Shown here: in pieces, positions 35,372 through 44,160 of the stretch
Numbering within the stretch: position 1 is the first letter of the stretch
Layout of the letters: every line of letters begins with the position of its first letter
Origin: Pseudomonas sp.
GTDB taxonomy: Bacteria > Pseudomonadota > Gammaproteobacteria > Pseudomonadales > Pseudomonadaceae
Reading direction: 5' to 3'
Length of the DNA: 48,832 nucleotides
NCBI GenBank assembly: GCA_016763285.1
Contig: JAESUC010000087.1
Location: 1 to 48,832, forward strand
Made by a program: the position numbers and the translations under genes
Notes under the pieces: generated by a model
Databases searched by the model: none
Told to the model about the DNA's origin: nothing
What the model saw: only the letters and a program-made list of their open reading frames with translations

Positions 35372-36040
35372 TCACTCCGGCGGCCAGCCGCCCATCTCGC
35401 GCCAGCGGTTGACGATGCTGCAAAAGAGGTCGGCAGTCTTCTCGGTGTCGTAGCGTGCGGAGTGCGCTTCACGGCCGTCGAACTCGATATCCGCTGCCGC
35501 GCAGGCCTTGGCCAGGACCGTCTGGCCGAAGGCCAGGCCACCCAGGGTCGCGGTATCGAAGCAGGAGAACGGATGAAACGGATTGCGTTTGATCTGCGTG
35601 CGTTCAACGGCAGCATTGAGAAAACCCAGATCGAAGAACGCATTGTGACCTACCAGCACGGCGCGGTTGCAACCGGCTGATTTCACCGCCTTGCGCACGT
35701 GCTTGAAGATTTCCATCAGGGCATGCTCTTCGGTCACGGCCATGCGCAACGGATGGTCCAGCTTGATGCCGGTGAACTCCAGCGCGGCGGGCTCCACGTT
35801 GGCACCGACAAACGGCTCGACGCGGAAAAAATGCGTCTCGCTCGGGTAGATCATGCCTTCCTCATCCATTTCGATGATGGTGGCTGCGATTTCCAGAAGC
35901 GCGTCGGTCGCACTGTTGAAACCGCCTGTTTCCACATCTATCACTACTGGTAGAAACCCTCGGAAGCGGTAGGCCATAGGCGGCTTGGGCCCCTTGCTGA
36001 CGGGTTGCTGGTCTTCGGTATCGAACTCAAACTCGCTCAC
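35372..36040 (-). CDS. rnt: Ribonuclease T
   Basis: 222-aa DEDDh 3'-5' exonuclease that trims tRNA and other stable RNA 3' ends as a homodimer. Exo motifs in order: VVIDVETGG (first Asp and Glu), [11 protein letters not shown] (Asp) and [14 protein letters not shown] (His and Asp). A 22-residue N-terminal lead ([15 protein letters not shown]) precedes the catalytic domain. It lies 26 bases after pyrC on the same strand, the order known from Pseudomonas, so co-transcription is likely. Confidence 0.95.
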   Translation of the reverse strand: MSEFEFDTEDQQPVSKGPKPPMAYRFRGFLPVVIDVETGGFNSATDALLEIAATIIEMDEEGMIYPSETHFFRVEPFVGANVEPAALEFTGIKLDHPLRMAVTEEHALMEIFKHVRKAVKSAGCNRAVLVGHNAFFDLGFLNAAVERTQIKRNPFHPFSCFDTATLGGLAFGQTVLAKACAAADIEFDGREAHSARYDTEKTADLFCSIVNRWREMGGWPPE

Positions 36041-36066
36041 GGGCGATCCTTAGTGTTGGCTGGCGG

Positions 36067-37101
36067 TCAGACGACGCGCCATTGCAGGGTCTCGCCGGCA
36101 CGCAGTGGTACCACGTCCTGATCGCCGAGGGGCAGACTGGCAGGCGCGGTCCAGGGCTCACGCACCAGGGTGATATGGTCGGTGTTGCGCGGCATGCCAT
36201 AGAAGTCCGGCCCATGCAGACTGGCAAAGCCCTCCAGCTTGTCTAGAACGCCCAGGTTGTCGAAGGTCTCGGCATACATCTCGATTGCGGCATAAGCGGT
36301 ATAGCAGCCGGCACAGCCACAGGCTGCTTCCTTGGCGTGCCGGGCGTGGGGCGCGGAATCGGTACCCAGAAAGAACTTGCTCGATCCCGAGACCACGGCA
36401 TCACACAGCGCCTGCTGGTGTCGCTGGCGCTTGAGGATCGGCAGGCAGAAGAAATGCGGGCGAATACCGCCGACCAGCATATGGTTGCGGTTGTACTGCA
36501 GATGATGGGCGGTGATAGTGGCCCCGACATGCCCGGGCGCGCTGCGCACGAAGTCCACCGCATCGGCGGTGGTAATGTGTTCGAAGACGACCTTCAGGGT
36601 AGGGAAGCGCTCGACGACCACCACCAATTGCTGGTCAATGAACACCTTTTCCCGGTCGAAGATGTCGACCTCGGCATGGGTGACTTCGCCGTGCACCAGC
36701 AGGGGCATGCCCACCTCGGCCATGGCCTCTAGCGCCGGGTAGATGTTGTCCAGGGCGGTTACCCCGGACTGTGAATTGGTCGTCGCACCCGCCGGGTAGA
36801 GCTTGGCCGCCACCGCCTGGCCGGCATTCCACGCCTGGCGGATAATCTGCGGGCTGGTCTGGTCGGTGAGATAGAGCACCATCAGCGGATTGAACGCCGA
36901 GCCCGCCGGACGGGCAGCCAGAATGCGCGCCTTGTATTCGTCAGCCTGATGGCCATCGCGCACCGGGGGGACCAGGTTGGGCATCACAATGGCTCTGGCA
37001 AAGACCCGTGCCGCATCGGTCACGGTGTCTGGCAGCAGGTCGTTGTCACGCAAATGTATGTGCCAGTCATCCGGCCTGATCAGGGTGATGCGATCGGTCA
37101 T
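36067..37101 (-). CDS. pyrC: Dihydroorotase
   Basis: 344-aa zinc enzyme of pyrimidine synthesis, interconverting carbamoyl-aspartate and dihydroorotate. Motifs: [10 protein letters not shown] (metal-binding His pair), [14 protein letters not shown] (carbamylated Lys), [17 protein letters not shown] and [13 protein letters not shown] (catalytic Asp). The frame is open to 37614, but that extension runs antisense through motY. ATG 37101 ([13 protein letters not shown]) matches the family start and length. It is divergent from motY across a 135-base gap. Confidence 0.95.
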   Translation of the reverse strand: MTDRITLIRPDDWHIHLRDNDLLPDTVTDAARVFARAIVMPNLVPPVRDGHQADEYKARILAARPAGSAFNPLMVLYLTDQTSPQIIRQAWNAGQAVAAKLYPAGATTNSQSGVTALDNIYPALEAMAEVGMPLLVHGEVTHAEVDIFDREKVFIDQQLVVVVERFPTLKVVFEHITTADAVDFVRSAPGHVGATITAHHLQYNRNHMLVGGIRPHFFCLPILKRQRHQQALCDAVVSGSSKFFLGTDSAPHARHAKEAACGCAGCYTAYAAIEMYAETFDNLGVLDKLEGFASLHGPDFYGMPRNTDHITLVREPWTAPASLPLGDQDVVPLRAGETLQWRVV

Positions 37102-37173
37102 CAGCGGGGATTCCAGAAGATTTGAATGGCTCAATGCTACCGGAAGCGCCCCCTGTTTTACACACTGGCGGGG

Positions 37174-37200
37174 TAAAGTTTTCCGGCGGCGCGCCGATCT
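37174..37200 (+). promoter_or_regulatory. FliA (sigma28) flagellar promoter for motY
   Basis: TAAAGTTT (37174-37181), 11-base spacer, GCCGATCT (37193-37200). The consensus is TAAAGTTT-N11-GCCGATAA. It lies 36 bases before the motY GTG, in the pyrC/motY gap, and directs motY into the late flagellar regulon. Confidence 0.92.
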
Positions 37201-37236
37201 ATCCACTTGAGAAGAGTTCATCTTGCGGAGAAACCT

Positions 37237-38088
37237 GTGGCTCGAGCCCCCATTGCATTGCTGCTGACCCTGGCCCTGCCAGTCCAGGCGCTGACTTTCC
37301 AGACGCGCATGGAAGAGGTGCAGTGGTCGGTTGACGGCGACAAGTTCGAATGCCGCCTGACCCAGCCGGTCAGCGGTTATGGCGATGCGGTGTTCGTGCG
37401 GCGCGCCGGAGAGCGGCCGGTGTTCGAGCTCAGGGCCTGGAACAATCTCATGCGCCCGGGCCAGGCGCAGCTGTATAACGACGCGCCCATGTGGCAGCCG
37501 CACGCCCGGGCACGTCTGCTGGGCTATACCGCGGTGGCCGATGACCAGATCGTCATTCGCGTGCCCCAGCAGCAGGCCGGACAGATGCTGGCGGGCCTTG
37601 CAGATGGCCTGCATCCGACCATTCAGCGTGCGGCCTGGGCCAATGCGACCGAGTCGGTGCGGGTGGTGGTATCCAGCGTCGGCTATCAGCAGGCCTGGCT
37701 GGACTTCCAGAAATGCAGTGCAGGCCTGTTACCGATGAATTTCGATCAGGTTTCCAACAGTGTGGTCAGTTTCGCCAGTGGTGGCACTCATCTGTCGGCC
37801 AGCGCCAAGCAGTTGCTCGATACCGCACTGGAATATATTCAGGCGGACGAGGAAATCACCGGCATCGTCCTGGAAGGACACTCGGACAACGTCGGGAACC
37901 GGCTGGACAACCGGGAGCTATCACGCCAGCGCGCCCTGGCCGTGCGCGAATACCTGCTCGAACGCGGCGTCGAGGAAGAGCTGTTCAGCATGCGTTTCCA
38001 TGGCGACCGCTACCCTGTGGCCAGCAACCGAAGCGAAGACGGGCGCGCCAAGAACCGCCGCGTTACCCTCAAACTCGACAAGAGCTGA
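37237..38088 (+). CDS. motY: Flagellar motor protein MotY
   Basis: 283-aa periplasmic OmpA-domain protein of the flagellar T-ring, needed to anchor stators. Signal peptide [17 protein letters not shown]. The MotY N-terminal domain begins [23 protein letters not shown]. The C-terminal OmpA-like peptidoglycan-binding domain is [15 protein letters not shown] ... [22 protein letters not shown]. Start GTG 37237, six bases after GGAG; the frame also allows TTG 37207. Identity is supported by the rnt-pyrC-motY-argG-gloA order known from P. aeruginosa and by the FliA promoter. Confidence 0.93.
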   Translation: MARAPIALLLTLALPVQALTFQTRMEEVQWSVDGDKFECRLTQPVSGYGDAVFVRRAGERPVFELRAWNNLMRPGQAQLYNDAPMWQPHARARLLGYTAVADDQIVIRVPQQQAGQMLAGLADGLHPTIQRAAWANATESVRVVVSSVGYQQAWLDFQKCSAGLLPMNFDQVSNSVVSFASGGTHLSASAKQLLDTALEYIQADEEITGIVLEGHSDNVGNRLDNRELSRQRALAVREYLLERGVEEELFSMRFHGDRYPVASNRSEDGRAKNRRVTLKLDKS

Positions 38089-38122
38089 CCCTTCTCCCCT
38101 GTGATTCCTGCTGGCTGAGCGC

Positions 38123-38128
38123 TAGAAT
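38123..38128 (+). promoter_or_regulatory. Possible -10 element upstream of argG
   Basis: TAGAAT, one mismatch from TATAAT, 57 bases before the argG start in the motY-argG gap. The -35 region is poor, so this is only a candidate. Confidence 0.3.
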
Positions 38129-38184
38129 AGCGGTTTGCCGGTCGCCCCGTGCGTGGCGTTGATCAAATTTCAAGGGAGCGCGTA

Positions 38185-39402
38185 ATGTCTGATGTGAAAA
38201 AAGTCGTCCTGGCCTATTCCGGTGGTCTGGATACCTCGGTGATTCTCAAGTGGCTGCAGGATACGCACGATTGCGAAGTCGTCACCTTCACCGCTGACCT
38301 GGGGCAGGGCGAAGAGGTCGAGCCGGCACGTGCCAAGGCCAAGGCCATGGGCGTCAAGGAGATCTACATCGATGACCTGCGCGAAGAGTTCGTGCGCGAT
38401 TTCGTCTTCCCGATGTTCCGCGCCAATACCGTTTATGAAGGCGAGTACCTGCTGGGTACGTCCATCGCCCGCCCACTGATAGCCAAACGCTTGATCGAGA
38501 TCGCCAACGAGACCGGCGCCGACGCCATCTCCCATGGCGCCACCGGCAAGGGCAATGACCAGGTACGTTTCGAGCTGGGCGCCTACGCACTCAAACCCGG
38601 CGTGAAGGTGATCGCTCCCTGGCGCGAGTGGGATCTGCTGTCACGTGAAAAGCTGATGGACTACGCCGAGAAGCACGGCATTCCGATCGAACGCCACGGC
38701 AAGAAGAAATCCCCGTACTCGATGGACGCCAACCTGCTGCACATCTCCTATGAAGGCGGCGTACTGGAAGACACCTGGACCGAGCACGAAGAAGACATGT
38801 GGCGCTGGACCAAGTCCCCCGAAAACGCCCCGGATACCCCGACCTACATCGAGCTGACCTACCGCAACGGCGATATCAGTGCCATCGACGGCAAGGAAAT
38901 GTCCCCGGCCACCGTACTGGCCGAGCTGAACCGCATCGGCGGTGAGAACGGCATCGGTCGTCTGGACATCGTCGAGAACCGTTTTGTCGGCATGAAGTCC
39001 CGCGGCTGCTACGAAACCCCCGGCGGCACCATCATGCTCAAGGGCCACCGCGCCATCGAGTCCATCACCCTGGACCGCGAAGTGGCACACCTGAAAGACA
39101 GCCTCATGCCAAAGTATGCAGAGCTGATCTACAACGGCTTCTGGTGGAGCCCGGAGCGGGTGATGATGCAACAGATGATCGACGCCTCGCAGGCCAACGT
39201 GAACGGCGTGGTGCGCCTGAAGCTGTACAAGGGCAATGTGATCGTCACCGGCCGCAAGTCCGATGATTCACTCTTCGACGCCGCCATCGCCACCTTTGAA
39301 GATGACGCCGGTGCCTATGATCAGGCCGACGCCGCTGGCTTCATCAAGCTCAACGCCCTGCGCATGCGTATTGCCGCGAGCAAGGGACGCAAGCTGCTTT
39401 AA
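38185..39402 (+). CDS. argG: Argininosuccinate synthase
   Basis: 405-aa enzyme joining citrulline and aspartate with ATP in arginine synthesis. The PP-loop [17 protein letters not shown] is at residues about 8-24. Other conserved stretches are [28 protein letters not shown] and [12 protein letters not shown]. Start ATG 38185, with AAGGGAG at 38172-38178, in place of the longer frame from 38149. A repeat hairpin block begins three bases after the stop. Confidence 0.97.
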   Translation: MSDVKKVVLAYSGGLDTSVILKWLQDTHDCEVVTFTADLGQGEEVEPARAKAKAMGVKEIYIDDLREEFVRDFVFPMFRANTVYEGEYLLGTSIARPLIAKRLIEIANETGADAISHGATGKGNDQVRFELGAYALKPGVKVIAPWREWDLLSREKLMDYAEKHGIPIERHGKKKSPYSMDANLLHISYEGGVLEDTWTEHEEDMWRWTKSPENAPDTPTYIELTYRNGDISAIDGKEMSPATVLAELNRIGGENGIGRLDIVENRFVGMKSRGCYETPGGTIMLKGHRAIESITLDREVAHLKDSLMPKYAELIYNGFWWSPERVMMQQMIDASQANVNGVVRLKLYKGNVIVTGRKSDDSLFDAAIATFEDDAGAYDQADAAGFIKLNALRMRIAASKGRKLL

Positions 39403-39405
39403 ACA

Positions 39406-39493
39406 AGCTGGAAGCTTGAAGCTAAAAGCTGGAAGTTCTCGGGGCCAGAGCCAGACTCCTGCTTCAAGCTTCAAGCTTCAAGCTTCAAGCTCT
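39406..39493. repeat. Heptanucleotide repeat cluster 2
   Basis: Arms of AAGCTGG/AAGCTTG-type units (39406-39436) and CTTCAAG units (about 39462-39491) face each other around an interarm of about 26 bases, so the RNA could fold into a long hairpin right after argG. It carries neither spacer module A nor B of the other clusters. It may act as an argG transcript end or barrier. Confidence 0.85.
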
Positions 39494-39524
39494 ATCCTTT
39501 CAAATTCAGTTCCAGGAGGTTTGC

Positions 39525-39917
39525 GTGCGAATTCTCCATACCATGCTCCGCGTCGGTAATCTGGACGCCTCCATTGCCTTCTACACGGAAGTGCTGGGCA
39601 TGACGCTGCTGCGTCGCAAGGACAATGAAGCAGGTCGTTTTACCCTCGCGTTTGTCGGCTATGGCAACGAAGCCGACAATTCCGTGCTGGAACTTACCTA
39701 TAACTGGGACACCGACCACTACGATCTGGGCGATGGCTATGGCCATATCGCGATCGAGGTGCTGGACGTCTACAAGGCCTGTGAGCAGATCAAGGCCGCA
39801 GGTGGCAAGGTGGTTCGCGAAGCGGGGCCCATGAAGCATGGGACCCGCATACTGGCGTTTGTCGAAGATCCGGACGGATATCGGATCGAGCTGTTATCGA
39901 GCCAGCCTCAGCCATAA
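39525..39917 (+). CDS. gloA: Lactoylglutathione lyase (glyoxalase I)
   Basis: 130-aa cytoplasmic metalloenzyme that converts the methylglyoxal-glutathione hemithioacetal to S-lactoylglutathione. All four metal ligands of the Ni-type enzyme are present: His5, Glu56 (VLELTYN), His74 (GYGHIAIEV) and Glu122 (GYRIELL). Start GTG 39525 with a strong AGGAGG at 39514-39519. It follows argG and repeat cluster 2. Confidence 0.96.
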   Translation: MRILHTMLRVGNLDASIAFYTEVLGMTLLRRKDNEAGRFTLAFVGYGNEADNSVLELTYNWDTDHYDLGDGYGHIAIEVLDVYKACEQIKAAGGKVVREAGPMKHGTRILAFVEDPDGYRIELLSSQPQP

Positions 39918-39936
39918 CGGGGCGGCAGGAGGCAAC

Positions 39937-40803
39937 ATGATCTGGTGGCTGCTCGTGGTGGTGCTGCTGGTGGGGGCGCTGTTTGCGCACCGACGGCAGA
40001 AGCAGAGGGCGCACCGTGCACGCTTGCGAGCACGCCTGCGGGCGATCGCCCAATTGCGCCTGCTGCGCGAGCTCCTGGAGCAGGTCCAGAGGCACCGCGG
40101 ACTCTGTTTCGGGGTCATGTCCGGGGCCCACGCCCTGGAAAGCGACAGATGGACAGTACAGGCCCACGTCACCCGGCTGTTTGATCTGGCCACCGAGCAT
40201 CAGGCCAACCTGGCCTGGCACGATCCCTGGAAGCAAGCCTACCCGCTCTGGGAGGAAATAGACCGTGAACGGCAGGGCGACAGCGCCCTCAAGGTCCTGA
40301 ATCTGCATCACGAGCTGGCGGCTCTGATCCTGGCAACCATCGAAGCGTTGGGTCATCGCCATGACCTTATCTGTCTCGGCGGCCTGGCCCCCCAGCCGGA
40401 GGGGCTCTGGCTGGAGCTGCTGAAGAACGGGGAACTGCTGGGCAAGGCGCGAGCCGTGGGAACCGGTATTGCGGCCCGTCGACAGAACACGCCAGCCCAG
40501 TGCCGCGATCTCGATCAGTTGAGCGTGCTGATTCGCGAGCAGCTGTATCTGGCGCCGGCTCAGCTGAGTGTCGAACCGGGCCTGCGCGAGGCGCTGGCCC
40601 GGCCTGTACGCGAGGCCGAAGAGCGGGTGGATGCACTGCTTCAGGCCGTTGAAGCCCTGCTCAGGAACCCCGCCTATCCGGGGTTGGGGTCAATGGCGTT
40701 CTTCAAACTGGCGACCCAGGCGGTGAGCGCCCAGTACATGCTTGCCGACCTCCTGCTCGAGCGTCTGCGGCAGGGGGCGGAGAACACCCTCAAGCCGGAC
40801 TGA
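39937..40803 (+). CDS. Membrane-anchored protein, possible NIT-type sensing domain
   Basis: 288-aa protein with one N-terminal membrane helix ([17 protein letters not shown]), a basic stretch, then a mostly helical body. [22 protein letters not shown] resembles the start of the nitrate/nitrite-sensing NIT domain (xxLQxERGLSxxxL), but the rest is not diagnostic and no output domain follows. Function unknown. Start ATG 39937, with CAGGAGG at 39926-39932, 19 bases after gloA. Its 3' end overlaps the convergent dgt gene by 14 bases. Confidence 0.65.
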   Translation: MIWWLLVVVLLVGALFAHRRQKQRAHRARLRARLRAIAQLRLLRELLEQVQRHRGLCFGVMSGAHALESDRWTVQAHVTRLFDLATEHQANLAWHDPWKQAYPLWEEIDRERQGDSALKVLNLHHELAALILATIEALGHRHDLICLGGLAPQPEGLWLELLKNGELLGKARAVGTGIAARRQNTPAQCRDLDQLSVLIREQLYLAPAQLSVEPGLREALARPVREAEERVDALLQAVEALLRNPAYPGLGSMAFFKLATQAVSAQYMLADLLLERLRQGAENTLKPD

Positions 40804-42118
40804 CGCCCCGGATGCGCGCGGCCATGTCCGCCGCATAGAGGTCCGTCATGCCGGCAATGAAATCGATCACTCGCAGGTAGCTGCTGTACAGGTCCCAATC
40901 CGGCCCGGGTACGTTGTTGCCCATCAGATCCAGAATGCGCTGGTGCTTGAAACTCAGGTTCTGCCCGGCGTGCTGTTCATTGACCGCGCCACAGAAGGCA
41001 TCCAGCAGGGTTTCCAGGGTGCTGTAGGCACCGATTTCGTGCAGGGTCTTGCGCTTGTCCTGGAAGATACGCTCGCGGGCCATGTTCTTGGCCTCCAGCA
41101 CGCAGCGGCGGGCATTGGGGTGCATGTGTTCGACCAGGTCACCGCTCAGCGTACCGGCCAGCAGCGCTGACTGCTGGTTGATGAAGGCCTCGGCTGCGGC
41201 GTTGACCAGATGCTCAATGGCCTTGCCGCGCAATATGGCCAGTCTGCGCCGCGTGGAATCCTTCGCCCCCAGCATCCGATAGGTTTCCGGCAGGTCGTCG
41301 CCAACCAGTTGCAGCAGCAGATGCTCGACCTCCGAATAGTCCAGCAACTCCATCTCCATGCCATCTTCCAGGTCGATCAGGCCGTAGCAGATGTCGTCCG
41401 CGGCTTCGACCAGATAGACCAGGGGATGCCGTGCCCAGCACTGATCCGCCTGCAGGGGCAGGCCAAGCTTGCCGGCTATCTGCTCGAGTAGCGGGAATTC
41501 GGCCTGGTAACAGCCGAACTTGTGCTTCTTGTAGCCCTGACTGTCCGCATGGCGGGCGGTCCAGGGATACTTCAGGTAAGCGCCGAGTGTGGCATAGGTC
41601 AGCCGCATGCCGCCTTCGAACTGGTGGTATTCCAGTTCGGTCAACACGCGAAAGCCCTGGGCGTTGCCCTCGAAGCTGAGAAAATCCAGCCGCTGTGCTT
41701 CGCTCAGTGGCTGCAGCCAGCCCTTGCGATCGGCCTGGTGGAACCAGTGTCGAATGGCATCTTCACCCGAATGGCCGAACGGCGGATTGCCGATGTCATG
41801 GGCCAGGCAGGCTGCCTGGACGATCACACCGATATCGGCCGGCTCGCACCAGGCAGGCAGCTCCTCGCGCAGCATCTCGGCCACACGCATGCCCAGCGAG
41901 CGTCCCACGCAGCCGACTTCCAGGCTATGGGTCAGGCGGGTGTGGATGTGGTCATTGCTGGACACCGGGTGGACCTGGGTCTTCTTGCCCAGACGGCGGA
42001 AGGCGCCGGAGAAGATCACCCGATCGTGATCCTTGTGGAAGGGCGTGCGCCCCAGTTCTTCGTTGCTGGCAACCGTTTTGCCCAGCCGCTCGCGGCACAG
42101 CAGTGTTTCCCAATCCAT
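40790..42118 (-). CDS. dgt: Deoxyguanosinetriphosphate triphosphohydrolase-like protein
   Basis: 442-aa HD-domain dNTPase that releases triphosphate from dGTP or other dNTPs. The HD metal site is intact: [17 protein letters not shown] (His), [15 protein letters not shown] (His-Asp) and later [20 protein letters not shown] (Asp). N-terminal [14 protein letters not shown] and the [17 protein letters not shown] stretch are typical. ATG 42118 with AAGGGAGA upstream. The gene overlaps the convergent NIT-like gene by 14 bases at its 3' end. The substrate range is not certain, since many relatives prefer other dNTPs. Confidence 0.9.
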   Translation of the reverse strand: MDWETLLCRERLGKTVASNEELGRTPFHKDHDRVIFSGAFRRLGKKTQVHPVSSNDHIHTRLTHSLEVGCVGRSLGMRVAEMLREELPAWCEPADIGVIVQAACLAHDIGNPPFGHSGEDAIRHWFHQADRKGWLQPLSEAQRLDFLSFEGNAQGFRVLTELEYHQFEGGMRLTYATLGAYLKYPWTARHADSQGYKKHKFGCYQAEFPLLEQIAGKLGLPLQADQCWARHPLVYLVEAADDICYGLIDLEDGMEMELLDYSEVEHLLLQLVGDDLPETYRMLGAKDSTRRRLAILRGKAIEHLVNAAAEAFINQQSALLAGTLSGDLVEHMHPNARRCVLEAKNMARERIFQDKRKTLHEIGAYSTLETLLDAFCGAVNEQHAGQNLSFKHQRILDLMGNNVPGPDWDLYSSYLRVIDFIAGMTDLYAADMAARIRGVSPA

Positions 42119-42277
42119 TCTTGTCTCCCTTCAGTGCCACGAGTATGTTGCATGGGGCCGGGGCTGCCAAGCGTCGGCTGTCTTCCCGAGAGCATGTTCT
42201 GGCGGGCGCTTACGGGTTACCATACCGGCCGTCAAAGGCCCTGCCTTCCGTTCCCGATCTGTCTGAAATTGCCGCCC

Positions 42278-42541
42278 ATGAAACCTGTTCCCGACCTGAC
42301 ACTGTACGGTACCACTGCCTGCCATCTGTGCGAGGCCGCAACCCATGAGCTCGCGCCGCTGGCGGGTAACGGTCTGCACACAAGAGAGCAGGACATTACC
42401 GAGAGCGATGCCCTGATGGAGCGGTACCAACTGCGCATTCCCGTGCTGCGCCGTGAAGATACCGGTGCCGAACTGGACTGGCCCTTTGATCTGTCGACGG
42501 CAATGCTGTTTCTGGCTGATGTGCTGGGTGAGGAGAGCTGA
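42278..42541 (+). CDS. Glutaredoxin-like protein (DUF836)
   Basis: 87-aa thioredoxin-fold protein with redox motif CHLC (Cys15, Cys18) in [15 protein letters not shown] and the cis-proline segment RIPVLRRED near 57-65. It is smaller than classical glutaredoxins and belongs to the DUF836 group. Start ATG 42278; the long frame from 41522 is antisense to dgt. The stop lies two bases before the ATG of the YcgN gene, whose ribosome site is inside this gene, so the two are coupled. Confidence 0.85.
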   Translation: MKPVPDLTLYGTTACHLCEAATHELAPLAGNGLHTREQDITESDALMERYQLRIPVLRREDTGAELDWPFDLSTAMLFLADVLGEES

Positions 42542-42543
42542 TC

Positions 42544-42996
42544 ATGGCGCAAAGGGTAGAGCCCTTCTGGCAACGCAAGACCCTGGAGCAGATGGACCAG
42601 GCTGAATGGGAGTCGCTGTGCGACGGCTGCGGATTGTGCTGCCTGCAGAAGCTTGAAGACGAGGACGATGTCGACGCGATCTACTACACCCGCGTTGCCT
42701 GCAAGCTGCTCGACCGGGAAAGCTGCCAGTGCAGCAATTACGCCGAGCGGACTCGCTTTGTGCCGGACTGTATCCAGCTGACGCCCGGCGCTGCCGCCCA
42801 GTTCAAGTGGCTGCCACCCACCTGCGGCTACCGCCGCGTCGCCGAGGGCAAGGACCTGCCACCCTGGCACCACCTGGTCTGCGGCGACCCCGAGGCCGTG
42901 CACACCGCAGGCATCTCCCAGGCCGGCCGCATGATCGCCGAAGACGCCGTAGACGAAGATGACTGGGAAGAACACATCATCTTCAGAGTCGGCTAG
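42544..42996 (+). CDS. YcgN family cysteine-cluster protein
   Basis: 150-aa UPF0260/YcgN protein with a conserved Cys pattern: [12 protein letters not shown] near residues 26-37, then Cys in [19 protein letters not shown] and TCGYR. This suggests metal or Fe-S binding (cysteine-cluster DUF). Function unknown. AGGAGAG at 42531-42537 precedes ATG 42544. Paired with the glutaredoxin-like gene, as in other pseudomonads. Confidence 0.9.
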   Translation: MAQRVEPFWQRKTLEQMDQAEWESLCDGCGLCCLQKLEDEDDVDAIYYTRVACKLLDRESCQCSNYAERTRFVPDCIQLTPGAAAQFKWLPPTCGYRRVAEGKDLPPWHHLVCGDPEAVHTAGISQAGRMIAEDAVDEDDWEEHIIFRVG

Positions 42997-43001
42997 CTCG
43001 G

Positions 43002-43398
43002 CCCGGCGAGCCAAGCCCGGCGAGCCGGGAGCGGCAAGCTTCAAGCGGCAAGCGGCAAGTTAAAAGCTTGAAGCTAGAAGCTTGAAGCTTGAAGCTAACC
43101 CCAGTCTTGCGTCAGACCGCGATCTCATCGTCACTCGGACTGCTTCCAGCTTCCAGCTTCCAGCTTCCCGCTTCCAGCCCAAAAGCCCCACCCCGAACCT
43201 CAAACCATCAAACGACTCGGACAACTTGCAGCTTGAAGCTTGCCGCTAGAAGCCAACCCCAGTCTTGCGTCAGACCGCGATCTCATCGTCACTCGAACTG
43301 CTTCCAGCTTCCAGCTCTCAGCCCAAAAGCCCCACCTCAAACCCCCAAACAACTCGGACAGCTTGTAGCTTGCCGCTTGCAGCTCGAGCCTTGCCGCT
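43002..43398. repeat. Heptanucleotide repeat cluster 3 with tandem 158-base duplication
   Basis: The 405-base gap between the YcgN gene and mlaA is wholly repeat. It opens with an 11-base direct repeat CCCGGCGAGCC (43002, 43016), then GCGGCAAG and AAGCTTG units. Module A (43096-43140), CTTCCAG units and module B (43174-43228) follow, and then the whole set repeats 158 bases downstream as A2 (43254-43298) and B2 (43321-43365). Module A copies share 39 consecutive bases (43099 and 43257). No gene is seen. Confidence 0.88.
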
Positions 43399-43401
43399 GT
43401 T

Positions 43402-44160
43402 CTACTGCTCGATCTGCAGTTCCCGAAACTTGGTATACAGATAACGCACCTGGGAATACTCGAAGGGGCTGTCCAGCGCACCGTAGCGGAAGGGATTCTT
43501 GTAGCGCAGATCCACGGCCTGCAGCGCCCAGATGGAGGGGTTGTTGTTCTTGATCTCGCGGTTGTTCAGGAATTCCACATAGTCTTCCATGGCCCAGTCC
43601 ACCCCCTGACCGGTGGCGTCGCGCAGGTTGGACGGGCCGAGGAAGGGGATCACCAGGTAGGGCCCAGGCGGAACCCGGTAGAACCCCAGGGTCTGGCCGA
43701 AGTCTTCGCTCTGCTGCGGCAGGCCCATCTTTTCCGCTACATCAAACAGACCCACCACACCCAGGGTGGTGTTGAACAGCAAACGGGCCGTGGTGCGCAT
43801 GCTCTTGCGTACCTTGCCTTGCAGGATGCTGTTACCCAGATTGGGGATGTCTGCCAGGTTGTTGAAAACATTGGAGACACCGGTGCGTACAAAGCGGGGA
43901 GTGGCCCATTCGTAGGTGTTGACCACCGGCAGGTAGACGAACTGGTCAAAGCGGGCATTGAAGCGATAGATACGCCGATTGACCCCTTCGATCGGGTCAT
44001 GGACGTCCAATGCGCGCAGACTGGAGCGCTCGAACTGGTAGCCCTTGCCCTCGTGGATCTGGATACCCTCCAACGGGTCCTGGTATTCGGGAATGGATTC
44101 CTGAGCCTGCAGGCTCCCGGTGATGAGTGCGGCCGCCAGGGCAATCGAGATCCGGCTCAT
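43402..44160 (-). CDS. mlaA: MlaA (VacJ) family phospholipid-transport protein
   Basis: 252-aa MlaA-type protein that, with the Mla pathway, removes phospholipids from the outer leaflet of the outer membrane. Family motifs: DPIEGVNRRIYRFNARFDQFV, FNNLADIPNLGNSILQGK and GFYRVPPGPYLVIPFLGPSNLRDA. The signal peptide MSRISIALAAALITGSLQA ends in an ordinary signal-peptidase I site without the lipobox Cys of E. coli MlaA, so this form is probably not lipidated. The ATG overlaps the preceding hydrolase gene's stop (ATGA). Repeat cluster 3 follows the stop. Confidence 0.93.
   Translation of the reverse strand: MSRISIALAAALITGSLQAQESIPEYQDPLEGIQIHEGKGYQFERSSLRALDVHDPIEGVNRRIYRFNARFDQFVYLPVVNTYEWATPRFVRTGVSNVFNNLADIPNLGNSILQGKVRKSMRTTARLLFNTTLGVVGLFDVAEKMGLPQQSEDFGQTLGFYRVPPGPYLVIPFLGPSNLRDATGQGVDWAMEDYVEFLNNREIKNNNPSIWALQAVDLRYKNPFRYGALDSPFEYSQVRYLYTKFRELQIEQ

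Noticed and set aside
37102..37614. N-terminal extension of PyrC to 515 aa
   Set aside because: It runs antisense through motY and its promoter; the family starts at [13 protein letters not shown] with normal length.
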